The notes under the pieces were generated by a model. The model worked only from the letters and a program-made list of their open reading frames with translations, was not told the DNA's origin and ran no database searches. From the NCBI GenBank assembly GCA_004794785.1, contig SJOL01006420.1:561268-625267 (forward strand): a stretch of DNA of 64,000 nt. The letters run 5' to 3'. Positions 12,541 through 24,864 of this stretch are shown one piece after another. The stretch comes from Opisthorchis felineus. Its lineage: Eukaryota; Platyhelminthes; Trematoda; Opisthorchiida; Opisthorchiidae. Made by a program: the position numbers and the translations under genes. Positions within the stretch are counted from its first letter, which is position 1. Every line of letters starts with the position of its first letter.

Positions 12541-13454
12541 CGAGCTATCTGTACTTGGACACACTGTCGAAGCCGTACGTTGACCAAACAGTCCCGGTTC
12601 CGTTCAGTCTAGTGTTATCACCATGGTGGAAAAAATTCCTCTATACATGAAAACATCGAGGCCGTAATTGTTATTAGGATACGGTGTATGAACAGAAGTA
12701 CTCTTCTAGTCAATCGGCTAAGCCATCCTCATCATGCAACCACTTAAATAAGACAAATATGTGGCAGCGACTTTTTGATTCCCCTTTGGAAACGACTACA
12801 TACATGCCAAAACATACAAACAAGAATGAAAATTTGAATTCTAGATAACCAGTGCACCGGACAGGTGTACCCAATTCGAAATGACGGACAGCATATCTCT
12901 TGCTACTTTTGTTTTGTCGAGCCTGCAAAAATAGGGGCAAATGGTACACTAAAACACCTTACTGGCTTTCTTTGTTGCATGTTTTTAGTCGACATGCACA
13001 TAACACCTCCCCCCAGCTGTTTATCTAACTGACTGAGTTTTTGGAAACAACAGAATGGACTTATAATTGTGTCTTACGCTGAGAACTGTTTTGTATTCTA
13101 GTTGAATTAGGTGAAAAATGCCAATAAAGGTCAACTTTTTTGAACGAAGATTGCACGAATGGAGCCAGTTACTTGAGATTCCATGCAATACAGACATAAA
13201 CACTTTAGTTTGAGTTGTTTTTGACACGCACAAAAGATTTATAGTCGTTCAGCTTCGAACAGAACCATGTTGATAGTTGTGGGTAATGTACCACCCAGAT
13301 GGTTATGTAAAGGTGGCACCGTTGTAACGGTCCCGGATAACGGCCAATCGACGCGCACCAGGTGGTGAGCGTTGAGGCTTGTTCGCTGAAAATTTACGGC
13401 GAAGGGAGAAAAACATGAACAGTAACTAGTAACTGTGCGGTGATTGCTTTCCAG
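12541..13454. other. No recognisable gene
   Basis: AT-rich with short frames only. Confidence 0.45.
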
Positions 13455-13602
13455 AACGATTACCTTCCCGTGAGTCATCAGAGCCCGTTCATTCGAACAC
13501 TGCTTAAGCTACAGCTGACGCCAGGGGTGATCCAAGTTCCTCGTGTCCTCGCTGTTTTCCCGGATCCAGAAAAAGGCTATATTGTGCATCACTACAGTTT
13601 GG
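13455..13602 (+). CDS. Possible exon of an unidentified plus-strand gene
   Basis: A GATTGCTTTCCAG| acceptor leads into a frame starting NDYLPVSHQSPFIRTLL and ending ...EKGYIVHHYSL before TTG|GTAACAAGT. The other two frames contain stops inside the interval. The residue composition (mixed hydrophobic and charged, no repeats) is typical of a folded domain, which makes this one of the better orphan exons. I do not recognise the family. Whether it belongs to the membrane-protein gene ending at 36,681 is unknown. Confidence 0.4.
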
Positions 13603-15300
13603 TAACAAGTAAACCACCTAGTTTTCCATGTACGATGTAGAAGATCGTATACTATTTTACGATCCAAGCAGTGAATTCTAGAAGAGTGCCTACTGACGAA
13701 GAGTCTTTTGATGTATAAACAACGGACAGTGACAGAAAGAGAATCTCCCTGTTTTTGATCTTATTAAAGAACATTCGATGAACCCTGAATGAGGGGTATG
13801 TAAGGTCTGGCTATATTTTCGGATATCAGGTGAAACAATAAGTTGAATCCTGACTAAAATTTGAAACTCCTTGTTGGCTTGGACAAAAGATCTAGGACGC
13901 AGTCCTGCAAAGTCTAGACACACATCGAGTTGGGACACCGTGGTTATGCGTGAAGGACGTTCTCCGGCAAATAACATTCGCCGTAGGATCTACTGAGTGA
14001 AAATGAAAAAAATTACTTCGTGAAAAAGCTCGTTTACTGTGGCATTTTTGTCGCGATGTGAAAACGTTCCGCTGTGTGAACGTCAGATCTGAAAATTTGC
14101 CAGCAGTGACGAACAAAGGAAATTGCACGTCAGGAGTTTTTTCATGGTAGTCGCAGAATAGCTTGTGTCTACTGTGGGCATCATGTAGATGGCCTAAACT
14201 GAGCATGTAAATTCTCTGGTGTTGTTTCAACACTCTGTTTTTACGAACCGAAATGCAACTGGCGCTATGATGTGATTGCTAAACTCACAAAGTCCACAGT
14301 TTAGGTCAGACGAACCATCCCCACGAGAACACAACCGGGTGCTGCTGTCAGCTATTCAGGGCTTTTTGGGTAGCACTCACCGTTGACGAGACAAGATGGG
14401 AAGTGTAGGATGAATTGTCAAGTCAGACTAAACGTGGAAAACACTTGATGAAATCCGTGGCCTAATCAGAATGGTTTGCTGTATCGCAACGGATTCACAG
14501 TACAATGCGATCGAATTTATGAGTACATGAGGAGGACGAAGCCATTTTTGCCACTGTAACGTCTCTTGGAAAAAATATGAACTAACCCCTTTAACAATTT
14601 ATGATTTGATCAAATTTGCAAAAGCGACACGTTAATGAGCTGAACGTGCTAAACACAACTCCTAACTACTACTGAGCATAAGTCAAGCACTTAGTTGGCT
14701 CAAGAACCGTCTAAAAGATTCATAAATAACAAGTTTTTAATCGGAAAAATTGGTGCATTCTTCGCTGAAGCTTCGTTTCGCAGCATCCTGAATGGACATG
14801 TAAGCATAGTGGCCAGTCAAGCATATTTAAAACCCTTTTGAAAAGAGTGTGCTGCACTTGGAGAGGAAGACGAAAGATCGAACAGCAGGTGAAACTGCAC
14901 GATAACCTCCAACCCCTGTCATTCAGGTCACCGGTTCAACATCTACTCTGTCTTTTGCATGTGTGCCCAAATCAAAATGTTACGTGCCGTGGATGTCCTT
15001 GGGCAACCAAGAGGTTACATGCTGCTGGGAGCGAATGAACTGATAAACACATAGTTGGTCTGACGAGGCGGCTGATCATTTTCCTTAGCGTGGAATGACT
15101 AGTGAAATTGGCGCAAAGTTTGACAACAATAAAAAACGAGTGCTTGAACACCGTCGTGAGTGTGCGGACAGCCTTAAGAGAGCTTTGGATAGGGCTTCAT
15201 AAATAAAAGCCAGGGCTCGTGCGCAGATTGCCTTGAATGTGCTGATTGTATTCTGTTTTCTATTTTGTTTTGATCTACCTCGGTTTTTCTAGTGATCTCT
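13603..15300. other. No recognisable gene
   Basis: No convincing coding segment or known repeat. Confidence 0.45.
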
Positions 15301-15323
15301 TATATATATATATATATATATAT
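15301..15323. repeat. TA microsatellite
   Basis: A pure (TA)n tract immediately before the tRNA-like head of a SINE. Confidence 0.95.
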
Positions 15324-15324
15324 C

Positions 15325-15500
15325 GATATAGCTCAGTGATTGAGACACACACTTACTGACCGGATGATCCGTGGTTCGAGCCCAACGCTCCGGTCTAGGC
15401 CTGGACAGCCCGGCAGTATCTCAACTCTAGTGCTCCCATAATGTTGCACGCCAGCTTGGCACCGAAAAAGTGTTACAGTTGGACTATTATTGCTATTTTA
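15325..15500 (+). mobile_element. tRNA-derived SINE, copy 1
   Basis: The head is tRNA-like: a RNA polymerase III A box (TAGCTCAGTGATTGAG) and, about 40 bases on, a B box (GTGGTTCGAGCCC). The body (GGCACCGAAAAAGTGTTACAG) matches, in reverse, six other copies in the window. The tail is AT-rich (ATTATTGCTATTTTATTT). The cloverleaf is not intact, so it is not a functional tRNA gene. Confidence 0.8.
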
Positions 15501-16465
15501 TTTATGGATATATGAATATATATACACGTGGATGGATGGCATGCGACACGGATCCGCCTATCAAACTATGTATATTGTACACGAGCCAATAGAAGGTGTA
15601 CTGAAACGGTTCCGTTTAAAACGGATAAGTAAGAATATTTCAATTTCTCAAACAGAAGGGTCTACGTCGCTGAAATAAGCTTAAAAAACAGAAAAATCAA
15701 TGATGTGTCACGAGAATATGGCCTGGATTTTTAAAGAAAAGAACTGTGTTATTGAACACTCGATTAATATTGGGTTATCGTGAGTTGCTTCACCCTCCAT
15801 TCTTCTGTTTCGTTTCTACGGTGACCAGTACATTCCTCCCTCGTGTTCAAGTTATATATTAGCGGGTGACGCCTGCCTGATGGACTCTGAGAAGGGCGGA
15901 ACCGGAAGTGTGCGGTTGAAGTTTTCAGCAGCCTTATTAGTAGTACGTTACACTGAGAAAATATTTCATTATTTAGGGCATTTATAAAATAACATTTCTG
16001 TACGTCTATTGTGCTTGTGGACTAGCGAGGCCGATAACTTTTGCGGTCCGATATAATGATCCTCTGCCAGCCCACTCCACAGTAAGACGGCGATCTCATG
16101 GATCATAAGCAACTCGTAACATAGAATCGGCTAACCGGAGGCGGTCGAACTTCAGGTCGTCTGGACTCATTTTACCAGCTCAGAAGCCAGTTTCCATCTT
16201 TGCAGTTGGTAACTTGTGTTGTTCTGTTGTCGTAATAATCGCACATTTGCCTGAAAAGCTGTAGTTCAAACCCTAACGCGATGTTGAATTTAGCAGATTG
16301 GGAACTTGCGTGTTATTGACAGATTTACTCCTGGGACAATTCAAAATACCACTATAAACTGTGTTGGGGTTCCCGATACGGAACTTTGGGTGACACGTAG
16401 GTTCGACAATCCCGAATATCAAAAAAAAGAATTGGGTTCGAAATTCTGCGGTACCATGTACACAA
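15501..16465. other. No recognisable gene
   Basis: AT-rich sequence without supported features. Confidence 0.45.
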
Positions 16466-16760
16466 TTGTCCTCAGTTGTTCACGCTCTTAGCGTCAACAA
16501 GTGCACAAGTGTCACTGTCCGCACACCAAACAACGGCGAGCAGAGTGTCGGCAGAATGCTGCGGTCGCCCCTTCCGACGACAGTCTCGTTGTTCGCGGTG
16601 CGATCACACGAGACTCATGGGAAAACAGGTCAAGGCAGGCTCAGTAAAGGGGACACGAACGCGCATGGGTAATTAGGTCAGCTGCGCACATTCACACACA
16701 AGTGTCGGACGAGACCGCCTTTGCGGCAACGTGAGTGACGGGTACAAATGAGCAAAATAG
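16466..16760. other. GC-rich island, identity unknown
   Basis: Noticeably richer in G+C and CpG than its surroundings (for example AACGGCGAGCAGAGTGTCGG). Two overlapping plus-strand frames of 66-68 codons are open together, which low stop density in GC-rich DNA would explain. It could be an unrecognised repeat, an LTR piece or a CpG-rich regulatory segment. Confidence 0.3.
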
Positions 16761-19064
16761 GTGGAGATTAAAAGTACATGGGCGGAGTAAGCAAATGAAT
16801 GGGGGGATTATCATGAGGTGAAGTTAGATTCAATACTATGAAAAAAGTAAAGTGTAGCAAAAAACAGCTCTCAGACTGAGGTAACCATAGTAATAAACAG
16901 TGGCAAGTAGGACATTCCGGATACGACTTGCCTCAGACTTTGTGGGCTCACTTTTTTGCAGGTGACAACAAGTGACAATACAATGCGTCTTTATTTGTCT
17001 GAGCCAACCATCCCATGTGGTTGGAATCATAGATTTCCGCAGACAACCTTGAGAATAGGCACAGTAATGGCCATCAGTTCTTTCCTTCGAATGGTTCAGT
17101 GTGTAGTTCAAGTCTAACATCCATGTTCGTTCTTCTCACATGCTTTCTGAAGCTGGGCCGCTTTTACCATGCATGACATGCACCGTGGGGTATAACATTG
17201 TTCATCCACGAAGTTGCTAGGTATTCTGTCATCGAAATGCAAAGATTCTATGCCGTACCTTGCAGCAGATTTGAATTTTTGAAGCATTTTGTTCGCGAAA
17301 ATCCTCCTCTAGGGTGTTTTCGCATGGCTAGCTCATCAAACTTTAGCTTTTTTTAACAGACCACGCTTCAATAATTTTACGGTCAAATAGCTTTTCTGGA
17401 GGCACTAAAAATGAACAGAACACTTGGCTGAGCGCAGAACAAAAGTTCGCTTTTGACGTAAATGTCAAGCAAAGATATGCTGGTTTTTTGATTGATCGAC
17501 CACATATCCAGAAATTTTTGGGTCGCCTACAAACTACGAGTTTGAGAGCAGAGAGGATATAGGAAAGGAATTTCAGCGCTTTTGACTCTCTTCTTACATG
17601 CCCCCTTCTCCGAAGCGGACAAACAGACGCATATCCCATATCTGGACCCATTTAGCAAACGGATAGCTTAAATAAGCAAAAATGATGCAGTTCGAACCAG
17701 AGGTCTATCAATTTTTCTCGCGTGACTGATTAATTGGACCGGCCCAGATGATTCAACCTATTCATAGTACTTGTTTGACCCTGTTCATTGAAACCGGTGC
17801 GCTGGCGTGAATACGACTGGCGGTGGAGGCTGGTGGCATTTTCACCCGACATTAGGGAATGGAAGAATTTGCGGGTTACAATCGTCCTTTTTTGCACTAA
17901 CATGAAGATGACCCTTGCCTAAGCTTCCATGCTCCATGATTAGACCATCGGGACGATTTTCTCGTGATTCAAAGACTTGCTTGTTTAACTAGGCTTGCTA
18001 GAACATATGAGTGTGTGTGTTGTGGGACCATGACTGACGAAAAAACGAAAGCCTGTCTCATATTAATATAGTTAGTTAGGCTTCATGCAGGCAAAAGTCT
18101 GAGAGTAGTTGAATAGTAGATGGGTTAGTATACCATAGAAAAGCAGTGACTGGTAGTTAGAAGGTGGAGAAAATTCGGTGAGAGCAGTCGCATTTCTGAA
18201 GAAAAGGTAATGCGAGTCTGTCAGCTGAAGTAGATTTAATTGAAACCTGGCATTTTCATGTCGGTTTTTCGCATTTTTATTTTTAGTTTTCTTTTAGGGG
18301 CCTCCTGATCATTTCACACAGAAGAGTTGTTCGTGATTGCCTACTCTGCCAATGCAGTTTTCCTGCTCACTATAAGATGAGGCTAGCCACTGTTTCCATG
18401 TCTTCAAAATATCACGGTTTCAGTTCCTCCATTATGGGCAAATGGACCTCCAAGTCGTTAGTTTTGTTGCATCATACTACCCTAATGCGTAGTACTAAAT
18501 AGGTGGAACAATAGGCTCGCTTGTATCTCTTTGTACCTAACATACCAAAATAAAAATCCTTGTATGTGCTTAGATTACTGAGTTTATCTTAAAACGAAAC
18601 GATGATTTGTTACTATCTTGAAAAAAAATAGAGGTTGTGGTGCTCTAGTAATAATTTAGACCTGTTGAGGTGTGTAGGGAGTGGAATCGCTAAAACAGCC
18701 GGAGCGTAAGCGAAAAAGCTGACTGGTTTAGAGGACAGACAGCAGCTAGGCAGCTTAGTTACAGATTAACTCGACAAATCTACAGCCGATTGCATCAAAT
18801 CCACCGGAGATTTGCACACCAGATATGCTCAAAAATTATGCTCCAGATGCGGTTACAGTTGTGCTAAGAATTAACGCAGATCTCGGCTAATCCCCTGTGA
18901 ACGGTGTAAATTTTTTTCCTAAAAACACTACTAACTAACTACTCTCCATGTCTACCGTAAGTAGCCTCGCCCGATTAAGTAGCACTTTCCAACTACCCTG
19001 AGTAACTGGTTAAGCGAAGTTCAGGTGCACCCAAATCGGCACCACAGTATTCAACCTAATAAAG
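16761..19064. other. No recognisable gene
   Basis: A 102-codon minus-strand frame at 17,343-17,651 has no recognised motif or splice signals. Nothing else is supported. Confidence 0.45.
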
Positions 19065-19069
19065 AGTGA

Positions 19070-19262
19070 TGCAGAATAATCGTTTCACTGTACAACCCTC
19101 TTGGTGCACAGGTACCATGCCACCCGAAGGAAGCACGAGGGCAGAGATACTTCCCGCTTGTCCGAGAGTAGACAGGGAGAGTAGAGATGCTGGAGTTAGG
19201 TCCGGACCTTGGACGTTCCGATCAGTAGTTTCGCTTCTTAACCGCTGAGTTATCTCAAGCTC
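19070..19262 (-). mobile_element. tRNA-derived SINE, copy 2
   Basis: On the plus strand it reads CACTGTACAACCCTCTTGG, CCACCCGAAGGAAGCACGAG, then GGACCTTGGACGTTCC and TGAGTTATCTCAAGCTC: the reverse of the SINE body and tRNA-like head. The B box is degraded (GTTAGGTCCGGACC). Confidence 0.75.
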
Positions 19263-20595
19263 ACAGTTCAGGCTAGAGGTGCATGGATTTTTCTAAATTA
19301 AACAAACAGCCGAATTATCTTTAAGTGGACCGGCCGACTCACCCGGACATATTTTACCACGCCCATTTAGATCACGAGCTGGTGGAGATGTTATGATGCA
19401 GTTGTCCAACGTGGTTGGAGTAAATGACGTGCGCGTGAGCGGTAACCGTTGTTACATTATCACAAACTTATAAGGTTAACGATGCTTACTTGAATCAATA
19501 AGAAGCGGCCGATTCACGAAAAAATGCCATATAGTTCAAACCTTATGGGAGAAACGAAATGAAAAAAATATTTACTCACGAAATCTGCATACGTGTCGCA
19601 AACAACTTCACTAAAGTGAGCCGTTTTCAATCGTGTTAACTTATTCTGGTCTATTGTTTGCATAAAAGCTTGCCTGAACGTTGCGCAGTTAAGTTGCAAC
19701 AACGGATTTTCTCGTGGTCATCGTTCATGCCTCTTTGAAGTGTTAGACTCAGTGTCATTTTTGATAGTCTCACAATACTTCTGATAGAAACTGACAGACC
19801 TTGGATGTGCCAACGCTTTCCTCCAAGCGCTTCCCCGTACTTGAGCTCCTCGGACAAAAGCAGCAGTTCTCCAACGTCAACCAAAAAGGCCGAGTGAACA
19901 AGTGATCAAAGTGCCTAGCTAGTTCATCTTTACCGGGAGTCAGATTGGGGGAAGTAGGCTCTGTCAATGAATGGGGATCTTGCGCAGTGAACAGTCAGGT
20001 GGTTAGATTTTAAATCAAACAATTTTTTGATATGATACAGTGCCCACTTGCTGTCTGGTCTGTATTTGTAAACATACATACAGTCGTGGTAGATGTTGGA
20101 CTTCCATCCAATGGCCAATCCAACGTTCAATCAATCACAGACGTCATCCTTTCATATGACGGAAAATTATGGGCATTTTACATGTCACTGATGTATATGA
20201 TCATTGATTTAGTGGACGATGTTCGTGTTGTACTCAGTTAACTGAGTTGTCGGACTATACCCTATCTAAGCAACACTATTAGCACACGGAATAATCAGAT
20301 ATCCCACCAACGGACCAAAAAACCAGGATCCTCCTACAGCGTCAAGCACGAGGTTTCAAGGTCAGAGCTCATCCGAAAGTCGATCAGTGGACAAGAGTCA
20401 AACAAGGTAAGGTCAAAGATCAGGTGGATGTAAACCAATCAGAATACAGTCTAACGGGTGATCCACTTATGCTCCAGACCCAAACTCCCAGCAGCACCAT
20501 AAAACCCTATCTGACTAGCAGTACGAAAACAAACATTTGCAGGCAACTACTCTGTGTACTCCCACCGATACAGTGCATTGCAACACTGTTGTACA
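19263..20595. other. No recognisable gene
   Basis: Frames at 20,032-20,241 are open on both strands and cannot be assigned. No supported gene. Confidence 0.4.
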
Positions 20596-20597
20596 AC

Positions 20598-20665
20598 AAT
20601 GTAGTGGTAATGTCACCCAGATTGGTGACGAAACGTCTGCGACCGAATTCCCATGATCAGCGAAG
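20598..20665 (+). repeat. Dispersed repeat C, copy with hammerhead-like core
   Basis: Plus strand: TAATGTCACC, loop CAGATT, GGTGACGAAACGTCTGC. Stem GTCACC/GGTGAC is perfect; the CUGAUGA box is decayed (TGGTAAT). A decayed outer segment (ATGATCAGCGAA) follows. Confidence 0.65.
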
Positions 20666-21382
20666 AGAATATTCCCTTTAAAACAGTTACATTTTCATCC
20701 CAAAATATCACCGCTGCAACAAACTACTCGGTATTGATAGGAAAATAATTCGCGCTCCACATACTAACGCGGAGGGAATTACAAACGTGTGCTCGGACGA
20801 AACTTGGTGATTGAACCTATACAGGTTGTCGACTTCAACAAATTTTTCGCCTGTTACCTTGTTGAGGCGGTTTATCATACCGAACTATCATTACTGACAT
20901 CACGTGTTATCAGATGGGCTTATATCTCGCACAGACTATATGTTGCATATGCTTTGTCTCGGACATGTCTTACTGCAACAGCACCATAACCTGAGTCCTG
21001 TGAGAATAGCGGCACTCGCATGACTGATGCGCGCTGACTGTTGGGTTTGCCGAAATTCAGACTGCACAGCTGTCCCGTTGCCGGTTTTTTCTTCCAGAGA
21101 GTGTCAAATCATTTGTGCCGAGTTTTATTCATTTCAGTTGTCACTTCTGTCCAATTCTTTTGTCTTACTGCGAAAATGATAGTTATTCTTGAGTTACGCG
21201 TTCCTAAATGCACACCATCCTATGGATTGTGGCTGCTAGTTCGAAGTCCTAACTGACAAGGTTCGTTAACTGATTGTCTAACCGGTTTCCAAGGAACCGA
21301 TCCCACATTTGTTTCTTATTACTTTATAAGACGTTTTTATTCTTCACAATTAGTGATGGTTTATAAACAACTTTATTCCACC

Positions 21383-21730
21383 GTCTCAGAAAAGCCTGGT
21401 AAGCAATCGCTAGTTTTATAACTAGGCAACGTTTCGCTTTTGACAAAAAAACTTCGTCAGGTCAAGTGAGTAGGTGACCAAGGTGGCCAGGTTTTAAGGA
21501 GGACCAACAGCTAAGCAGAAAGCTCTCTTTCGATTAGTACACCAGAGGAATACTGAATGGCAGTTGAAAGGTCTTGTTGTTTAGTGTGGTTGCCTAAATC
21601 TTACGGTTGACAGTTTGGGGAGTTCCAAATCATTTTGATCAGGCTTGGGTCTTTGATCTTCCGGTTAATGGCGCTTCAACAGATGATTCACCCTGAGTGT
21701 CACTGGTAAATTTTGTTGGTCTGAGTGGAT
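21383..21730 (+). repeat. Penelope-like element, left inverted arm
   Basis: About 350 bases that match the reverse complement of 22,391-22,743 over their whole length with scattered substitutions. Shared blocks include GGTGGCCAGGTTTTAA..., TCATTTTGA(T/C)CAGGCTTGGGT and TTCAACAGATGATTCACC. The reverse strand carries CCTGACGAAG, a U-rich/A-rich hairpin, and GCGAAACGTTGCC, the hammerhead-like core known from Penelope-type LTRs. Confidence 0.85.
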
Positions 21731-22272
21731 TTGATTAGGCGTCAATTACGAATGGTACTGGCATCTGTTGCAGAACTCAACATGCAATGGTTTGAGACTG
21801 CTGTTATCCCATATAAGGAAGGGACATTCGAAGTCATTCGAAGGATTCTAAACATGGCCAACATAAAAATAGCGGCCCAGAAGGGAAACATTCTGCGCTC
21901 TGCAATGGCGTAATTGAAGTATCGACTCCCGGCGAACAGAACCGGGGACTGTGTCTACAAAATTAAACTGAACGACTGCACAAAGGTTTATATGGGACAG
22001 ATGGCCAGAGAACGTCACACCAGAATCGGTGAGCACAAGAGAAAAACAAAACAGGCCGCCGAGACGTGCAGGTGAAAAGCGAGAGTTACTGAAACACTCA
22101 GAAATGGCTGAAGGTGCATTGGACACGGGACACAAAATAGATTTAGGAAATCCTGAAATTTTGAGGTGGGGGATAGGGTCCACGCTGATATCTGAGGCGG
22201 TGGAAACCACCAAACACCCCAGTGTAAACAGGATAGGTGTAGAACCGGTAAGCGTGTGGGGTCAGTCAAGCT
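21731..22272 (+). pseudogene. Penelope-like element, C-terminal GIY-YIG endonuclease remnant
   Basis: One plus-strand frame, interrupted by stops at 21,911, about 22,074 and about 22,110, reads as the junction between the reverse-transcriptase and endonuclease regions of a Penelope-like retroelement. AVIPYKEGTFEVIRRILN precedes CVYKIKLNDCTKVYMGQ, with the spaced Tyr residues and VYMGQ typical of GIY-YIG nucleases, followed by RHTRIGEHKRKTKQ (conserved Arg, Glu-His). The reverse-transcriptase palm is missing, so only the 3' third is present. The stops make it non-functional. Its flanking arms are inverted rather than direct, an arrangement known in this group. Confidence 0.8.
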
Positions 22273-22390
22273 GACACGTGATGGTGTGCACTTATCAGAA
22301 TTAGCTTAGATCTGAAGTTCATGGGCCAAACCGACCAAATATTCCGCCTACTCCCACCTCCCTTTCAACTAAATTTTTATGGCACTTACA

Positions 22391-22743
22391 AACCCACGCG
22401 GACCATAAAAATTTACCAGCGACACTCAAGGTGAATCATCTGTTGAAGCTCCATTAACCAGAAGATCAACGACCCAAGCCTGGTCAAAATGATCTGAAAC
22501 TCCCAACCCATCAACCGTAAGAGTTAGGCAAACACACTAACAAATAAGGTCTTTGAACTGACATTCAACATCGATCTAGTGTGCTAACCGGAAGAGGTCC
22601 TGCTGATTGGTTCTGCGTTTTGCTTAAAACCTGGCCACCCTAGTCACCTACTTATTTGGCCCGACGAAGCTTTTTTGTCAAAAGCGAATCGTTGCCCAGT
22701 TATGAAACTAACGATTGTTTACCAAGCCCTCCTGAAACGACGA
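22391..22743 (-). repeat. Penelope-like element, right inverted arm
   Basis: Inverted copy of 21,383-21,730. On the plus strand it carries GACGAAGCTTTTTTGTCAAAAGCGAATCGTTGCCC. Here the hairpin GCTTTT/AAAAGC is perfect, while the final core box is GAATC rather than GAAAC. Confidence 0.85.
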
Positions 22744-23039
22744 CCTCTCAGTCGGTTCCGAACTTTTTCCAACTTTACTCCACGTCTTTTTTGACGCTGA
22801 GAATTCGGACCAAGGGAGAAGCGCCATGTTAACCAATGCACAGTTATGACTGAGGTTGGATTTTTTCGTGTCTAACAGTTGTGCTAGTGGCCAGAAAGCA
22901 AGCCGACTCGCTCATGTCAACACTTCTTTCCCCAGGAACCTTGGTGTTCTTGTTGGGATAAAGGACAACCGCACAGGACGATGGAGAAGTAACCATAGGG
23001 TTGTTGGACATGCTGTGGCTTTTCATTTGAATCGGCTGG

Positions 23040-23995
23040 CAATGAAGCCGTCTCAAATAGTGAATCAGGAAATAGAAGCCTCCAGATCATTTCTTAGGGA
23101 CCTCCTCAACGGTCATATCATCATTGGACTTCGTACGGGATGCCCAATCTCTTCGTTTCTATTTAAATTCATCGTCAATGACATTCTCGCTGGCGCAACA
23201 CCTAGGAACCCGGGCGGTGGCTTAGAAATATTGATAGGTAGACTGGCTGATGAATTAGGCTAAGCTTATGATATTGTTTTGATAGATGACATCACATCCC
23301 CCAAAAACAACCAACAAGCGAAATCCATGCTCGGAACCTCGATTGAGCTGCAGTCACCCTCTTCGCCGCCGGTGAAGCACCTGAACCGGTTGACCGCTTC
23401 ACGCACTTGATGGGACAAATGCCCGCTGACAGTTATCTAGCTACCGAAGGCGTATCGAGGATCACCAAGGTTAAGCTAGTCTCCAAGAGACTCCAGCCTC
23501 CTCGGTGTCGCTCCTATATCACCCCGGCATTGAAGGGTCCAGTTTATCGCACATCCGTTACCTCAACATTTTATTACTGATGTGAAACATGACCCCTGTG
23601 AACCGAAGATATCAGACGACTCCCACCGTTTGATTATCCTTGCTTATGAAACCTCCCGCGCATCTGGTTACAGCGGCATGTGAGTGATGCCGAATTATGA
23701 TGGCGCGTCATTCATAGATGTGAGGAGTAAGAATTATCAAATACCATAGACCATCAAGAACTCAGATTGTTACAGCATTTGTTGAGGATAGCAAAACAAT
23801 GGCTCCCAAGGCCTCTCTGTAGGGTTGTTAAAAATGATAAATCTGTCTGGAGGGGAGTGGATAGTATGTACTTTAGCTGGCCCGTAACAGTAAAAGAAGA
23901 AATGACCGTGTGGAAATCATAGTTTTGGTAACAAACTGACAAGGACGAACACCTTGAATCAGGGTTGCTGAGACTGGGCAATAAATGACCAACCC
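23040..23995 (+). mobile_element. LINE-A copy, reverse-transcriptase to C-terminus (decayed)
   Basis: The reverse-transcriptase motif GLRTGCPISSFLFKF starts near 23,130, followed by a decayed YADD-type box (AYDIVLIDDI, near 23,270). After a frameshift it continues with EPVDRFTHLMGQMPADS, LKGPVYRTSVTSTFYY.CETWPL and HQELRLLQHLLRIAKQWLP, in the same order as other LINE-A copies. Several stops and frame changes make it dead. It begins within the RT domain, as expected of a 5'-truncated insertion. Confidence 0.75.
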
Positions 23996-24588
23996 GCGTG
24001 CACGCACCGCTGTGAAGCAGGATGTCCTACTGGCTAAGTCCTATTTTCACACCATTGTTCAAGTTCACTTCCTTATTTATTTTGAAAAAGATTGGCGAAA
24101 TTATTGCAAACAACCATTCAGTACATTGTATTTCAGTATTATATTGTTCGGCGAAAAAATGTGGGAGCATTTGTGACGGGTGCTGCTGACACTCTACCTT
24201 TACGAAAAAAGTCCAAAAACTGGACGGACTACCTGGAAGAGCTTAAAACTCTATACCAGAAAAGTTGGTGTTTTTGAGGCGGAAGCGTGAAGCAAGCCGA
24301 GTAGATTCAAGAGCAGAACGAAAGGCCACAAGTTTATAACGTCACCGAAAATTTCACGATGAACATAAAAGAGCTGGCAATTCGCAAACAGTGTTCACTT
24401 CCTCCGTCACTAGTTCACTTGTACTGTTAATCTGTGTAACATCCGATCAGAAAATATGTAGGAGAAAAGTAGCCCATAAGTGTTTTCAGTACAAAAATGT
24501 TTCAAAATACACTGATAGTCAGTGAAGTATGCGAAAACACAAATGTAGTGCATCCGTTTCTCAAAAGTAAGCGTGCTTTGCGGGAGGT

Positions 24589-24702
24589 AATATGACCCTA
24601 CCAATATCACCCGGTAGTCCTCAAGTTTTGAACTATTTTCCGTCTACGGCCATCCCAGAGCCGTATTGCTCATCTCCACGTCAACCGCCTGCGGACCTTC
24701 AA
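24589..24702 (+). CDS. Possible exon of an unidentified plus-strand gene
   Basis: Between a GGGAG| acceptor-like site and a good CTTCAA|GTGAGT donor lies a frame reading NMTLPISPGSPQVLNYFPST and on through a Pro/Ser-rich stretch. The other frames have stops. Low complexity and the poor acceptor keep confidence low; it may be part of a disordered region. Confidence 0.3.
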
Positions 24703-24864
24703 GTGAGTTTTGTTCTCATCCCTAACGGTCAGTTATACATTGAATTCGCATGCGCTGCAAAGTCGAGTTTTGGAGAAGACTGAACAAAAACCAGTTAAAG
24801 TGGTGGTGTACGTACGTAACAGACTCAGCTCATCTGAGGGTGCTGAATAAAGTTCCGCAATTAC

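Noticed and set aside
15325..15400. Functional tRNA gene
   Set aside because: A and B boxes are present, but the acceptor and anticodon stems do not pair and the sequence continues into a SINE body found elsewhere.
16466..16676. Two overlapping 66-68-codon plus-strand ORFs
   Set aside because: Both frames are open only because the segment is GC-rich; neither has a recognisable sequence.
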